The position numbers and the translations under genes were made by a program. Positions 4,799 to 7,143 of a stretch of 7,143 bases of DNA are shown here, piece after piece (within the stretch, counting starts at the first letter, position 1; each line of letters starts with the position of its first letter). This DNA is from Thermoplasmatota archaeon. Its GTDB lineage: Archaea > Thermoplasmatota > Penumbrarchaeia > Penumbrarchaeales > Penumbrarchaeaceae. The stretch covers positions 1 to 7,143 of the forward strand of contig JAUVBH010000085.1 in NCBI GenBank assembly GCA_030591285.1, in the 5' to 3' direction. A model generated the notes under the pieces. That model saw nothing but the letters and a program-made list of their open reading frames with translations. It did not search any database and was not told where the DNA came from.

Positions 4799-7143
4799 AT
4801 GAGAAAGAGCCTGGTGATGCTCGTTTTGTTGGCAATGATAGCCACATCATTCGTTGGATTAATTAGCACGACCTCGGGTGTTATGGATGAGACCGTTTCA
4901 ATGAACGGAAATGGCGTTTTCGTCGATGATGAAAACCCTGTTCTTGACCTCATCGATGACGTCGAAACTGCAGCTGATGATGAATACAGTATTGTCGGAC
5001 CTGAATCCGTAATTCCGGTGTTCAGGAACGAACCCCTCTCTGGATCCCCTGAGGCTATTGGGATGGCCTGGCCTCAGAATGAGGAAGAGATCCTTGATCC
5101 GACCCGAGGGGCGGTAAACACTTCTACACTTCTATATATACAGAAGTCACCCAAGAAGGTTTACTTCAACGAGGAGATCCAGATCGAAGGACTTCTCTTG
5201 GAGGATAATAACTCTGATGGTGAGAGGAATTCTGGGGACCTTCCCATAACCAATGAATTCGTCCACCTTCAGTGGGCTGAGGGAACAGATGTCTTTTTCC
5301 AAGCTGATCTCCGAACTGAGTGGGATAATCAAGAGGAGAACATGACCGCTGGAAGGTTTTCTATGCCTTCCAAATTCCTTGGAAATGAGACAAATCCGAT
5401 AATCCTTCAGGCGAATGTGACGTCTATCGCAGCTAATCCGATAGAGTTACTGTTGTTGTACCAAGGTGTTTGGACAATTAATGGCGCCAAATTCTACAAC
5501 ATGACCAATGACATCTACAACATACTTTGGGACAAGGTAATTGGACATGATGATGACGGTGACGCTTCCGTTCTTCAAGGGAACGGCATCGATGATGACA
5601 ACGACGGAGTTATCGATGACGGTGCACCAGGTATCCCTAAAGTAGGATTCCCTGAGGGTGTTGATGAGGAGGATTTCTCATTTGACGCTGCCGGGAACCC
5701 CATGGATGATGATGGCGATGGTCTTATCGATGAAGATCCAAACGCTTTCATCGCCAGAAGGGGATATGAGAAGAGACTTTATATTGAGATCTGGCATAAG
5801 ACCAAGACCACAGTGGAGGTTATCGGATCCGACCTTATCGATGTCGGAAATACCTTTACAGTAAGGGGTACCGTTGAGGATACTTCCTATGAATATACAA
5901 ATATGGGCTCCAAGACCATGAGACTATTCTGGGATGGCCAGCCTGTCGCTGAGACAGTCGCTCTCCCTTCCACACAGGGATTGTATTCTGAATACGAATT
6001 CACCTACAGGATCCCTGATGGTGCAACTGCCGGACCACATAATGTGGCAGTTGAGTTCAGTCCTGGTTTCAATATTACCAACAACTACTATTTCGACCCA
6101 TCGAACGCAACCACCAGGATCCATGTAAGAAGACAAACAAAGGTCATCTTTGACAATATCGATCCAAACTATGGTGTAACCTGGGTATACAGAGGATCAA
6201 CCATCTGGATCAATGGATCCATTGTGGATAAGCTCTACTTCGAGAGGGATTTCGTCCATGAGGGACCAAAGCTCTCGATCAATGGCGTTGAATATGGTAA
6301 TCATTACAGGTTCAATGTGATGTGGGGAAATCCCATTCAGCCATTTGCCAAACTATGGACCGGTCAGTTCATCATAGATGATAACGGTACTTTCTCAATA
6401 GAATATGACCTACCAGCAGGTAGTCAACCGTTAGGTCCAGTAACAGTTTCGGTCGAAACCAATTTCGATGAGAGTAGGTATAAAGATCCGTTAATATACT
6501 ATGGCAATTCTCAAAATACCACTCAATTCATGGTGCGAGCGCGTACTGAATTGAGCATTTGGATCGATCAGAACAAGAACGGGATCAATGATGAAAATGA
6601 ACAGGATCAATATGGGAATCCATTGAACACGTTCATCACCCGTAAAGAGTTCAAGGATCCTAATGGGAAGATATTTGATTGGAATTATGCCAGGGTCCGG
6701 GGGAAACTCAAGGATCTTTCGCAATCTTCAGGAGCTATCCAGGTCGGTGTACCGAACCAGGAAATCGTATTTTTCTGGGGATTCGGTAAGACATGGCAGG
6801 TCAGATTGACCCTTGTCACGGACGTCAATGGTAATTTCGAGGTCGACATCCCAATTATACCGACACATGCATTGGGGCCTGTTCCTCTGAGAGCAACGTT
6901 CTCCTCTGATTACTATACTAACTATTATGATTCGTCCACATTCGCGGACACTGATGGTCAACCTTTCTCGGTTGTTTCGTTCACATCTTTAAGTGTGAAT
7001 GCATCCATTGCTGTGAAGGGTAAGGAAGTTAGGATCGTCGGATCCTTGCTGGATGACAGAGCAGTAGGTGTTGGCAACAGATCAGTAAATCTCTACAGGT
7101 TGGATAGGTGGGATGGAAATTACAACTCACTTTCATCCTCTGG
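4799..7143 (+). CDS. Large secreted Ig-repeat surface protein with Ca-loop motifs, N-terminal 781 residues
   Basis: The frame is open from ATG 4799 to the window end. The N-terminus is MRKSLVMLVLLAMIATSFVG, a clear signal peptide, so the product is exported. Residues ~110-330 hold a beta-rich region with an Asp-rich insert containing EF-hand/thrombospondin-3-like loops: D136-N-N-S-D-G, D265-D-D-N-D-G-V-I-D and D303-D-D-G-D-G-L-I-D. A fourth, D590-Q-N-K-N-G...E601, sits later. From ~335 come at least three Ig-like beta domains of ~110-145 residues, each ending in a GP-hydrophobic segment (G412-P, G546-P, G693-P) followed by a T-x-hydrophobic strand that opens the next (T447, T583, T729). A fourth, truncated by the window, begins near 729 (GKEVRIVGSLLDD). 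About 13 N-x-S/T sequons suggest N-glycosylation. It is probably a cell-surface or S-layer-associated protein. The C-terminal anchor or any enzymatic domain is unseen. Confidence 0.85.
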   Translation, partial: MRKSLVMLVLLAMIATSFVGLISTTSGVMDETVSMNGNGVFVDDENPVLDLIDDVETAADDEYSIVGPESVIPVFRNEPLSGSPEAIGMAWPQNEEEILDPTRGAVNTSTLLYIQKSPKKVYFNEEIQIEGLLLEDNNSDGERNSGDLPITNEFVHLQWAEGTDVFFQADLRTEWDNQEENMTAGRFSMPSKFLGNETNPIILQANVTSIAANPIELLLLYQGVWTINGAKFYNMTNDIYNILWDKVIGHDDDGDASVLQGNGIDDDNDGVIDDGAPGIPKVGFPEGVDEEDFSFDAAGNPMDDDGDGLIDEDPNAFIARRGYEKRLYIEIWHKTKTTVEVIGSDLIDVGNTFTVRGTVEDTSYEYTNMGSKTMRLFWDGQPVAETVALPSTQGLYSEYEFTYRIPDGATAGPHNVAVEFSPGFNITNNYYFDPSNATTRIHVRRQTKVIFDNIDPNYGVTWVYRGSTIWINGSIVDKLYFERDFVHEGPKLSINGVEYGNHYRFNVMWGNPIQPFAKLWTGQFIIDDNGTFSIEYDLPAGSQPLGPVTVSVETNFDESRYKDPLIYYGNSQNTTQFMVRARTELSIWIDQNKNGINDENEQDQYGNPLNTFITRKEFKDPNGKIFDWNYARVRGKLKDLSQSSGAIQVGVPNQEIVFFWGFGKTWQVRLTLVTDVNGNFEVDIPIIPTHALGPVPLRATFSSDYYTNYYDSSTFADTDGQPFSVVSFTSLSVNASIAVKGKEVRIVGSLLDDRAVGVGNRSVNLYRLDRWDGNYNSLSSS

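Noticed and set aside
4600..4800. Known riboswitch, RNase P RNA, SRP RNA or C/D box RNA
   Set aside because: None of the conserved core motifs I know for these (for example paired C and D boxes, SRP domain IV, or RNase P CR-IV/CR-V) can be found.
4759..4953. 64-codon minus-strand frame over the surface protein start
   Set aside because: It overlaps the Shine-Dalgarno sequence and signal peptide of the plus-strand gene and shows no coding signature.

Overview
The window looks like an archaeal chromosome segment, most plausibly from the Thermoplasmata/Euryarchaeota side. The signs are an archaeal Sm-like (LSm) protein, a DUF92 (TIGR00297-type) membrane protein, a multi-CxxC zinc-ribbon protein of archaeal style, TATA-box-like promoters, an oligo-T terminator, and a large secreted Ig-repeat protein rich in Asp loops and N-glycosylation sequons. 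Lineage is inferred from gene content and style only. Base composition is moderate, Arg is mostly AGA/AGG, and GATC is conspicuously frequent throughout.

Layout. (1) 1-952 (+) is a rearranged region. Positions 1-313 hold the tail of a repeat protein: two diverged copies of a ~50-residue unit, with a one-base frameshift in the first. Around 313-320 this switches frame into an SGNH-hydrolase-like ORF whose halves are in swapped order, with the C-terminal catalytic half (DNAH) before the N-terminal half (GDSHT, NQG, GGTND). It stops 6 bp short of the next gene. (2) 959-1177 (-) is an intact LSm/Sm-like gene with its own TATA box. (3) 1274-1966 (-) is a zinc protein with ten CxxC knuckles, followed at once by a nine-T terminator tract. 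(4) 2013-2807 (+) is a DUF92 membrane protein, divergent from the zinc protein across 46 bp. (5) 2887-4449 (+) is a full-length bacterial-type cofactor-independent phosphoglycerate mutase (gpmI). (6) 4450-4798 is a 349-bp gap with two TATA-like boxes, a stretch able to form alternative helices, and a strong Shine-Dalgarno sequence. (7) 4799-7143 (+) is the first 781 codons of a large exported Ig-repeat protein that runs off the window.

The genes do not form one pathway. LSm (RNA binding), gpmI (glycolysis/gluconeogenesis) and DUF92 (possibly polyprenyl-phosphate metabolism) are housekeeping. The left end is a rearrangement scar or a permuted gene, and the right end is a surface-protein locus. 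The most unusual items are the order-swapped SGNH ORF with its coinciding breakpoints, the frameshifted duplicate beside it, and the structured-looking leader before the surface protein. I found no tRNA, rRNA, CRISPR array or transposase.
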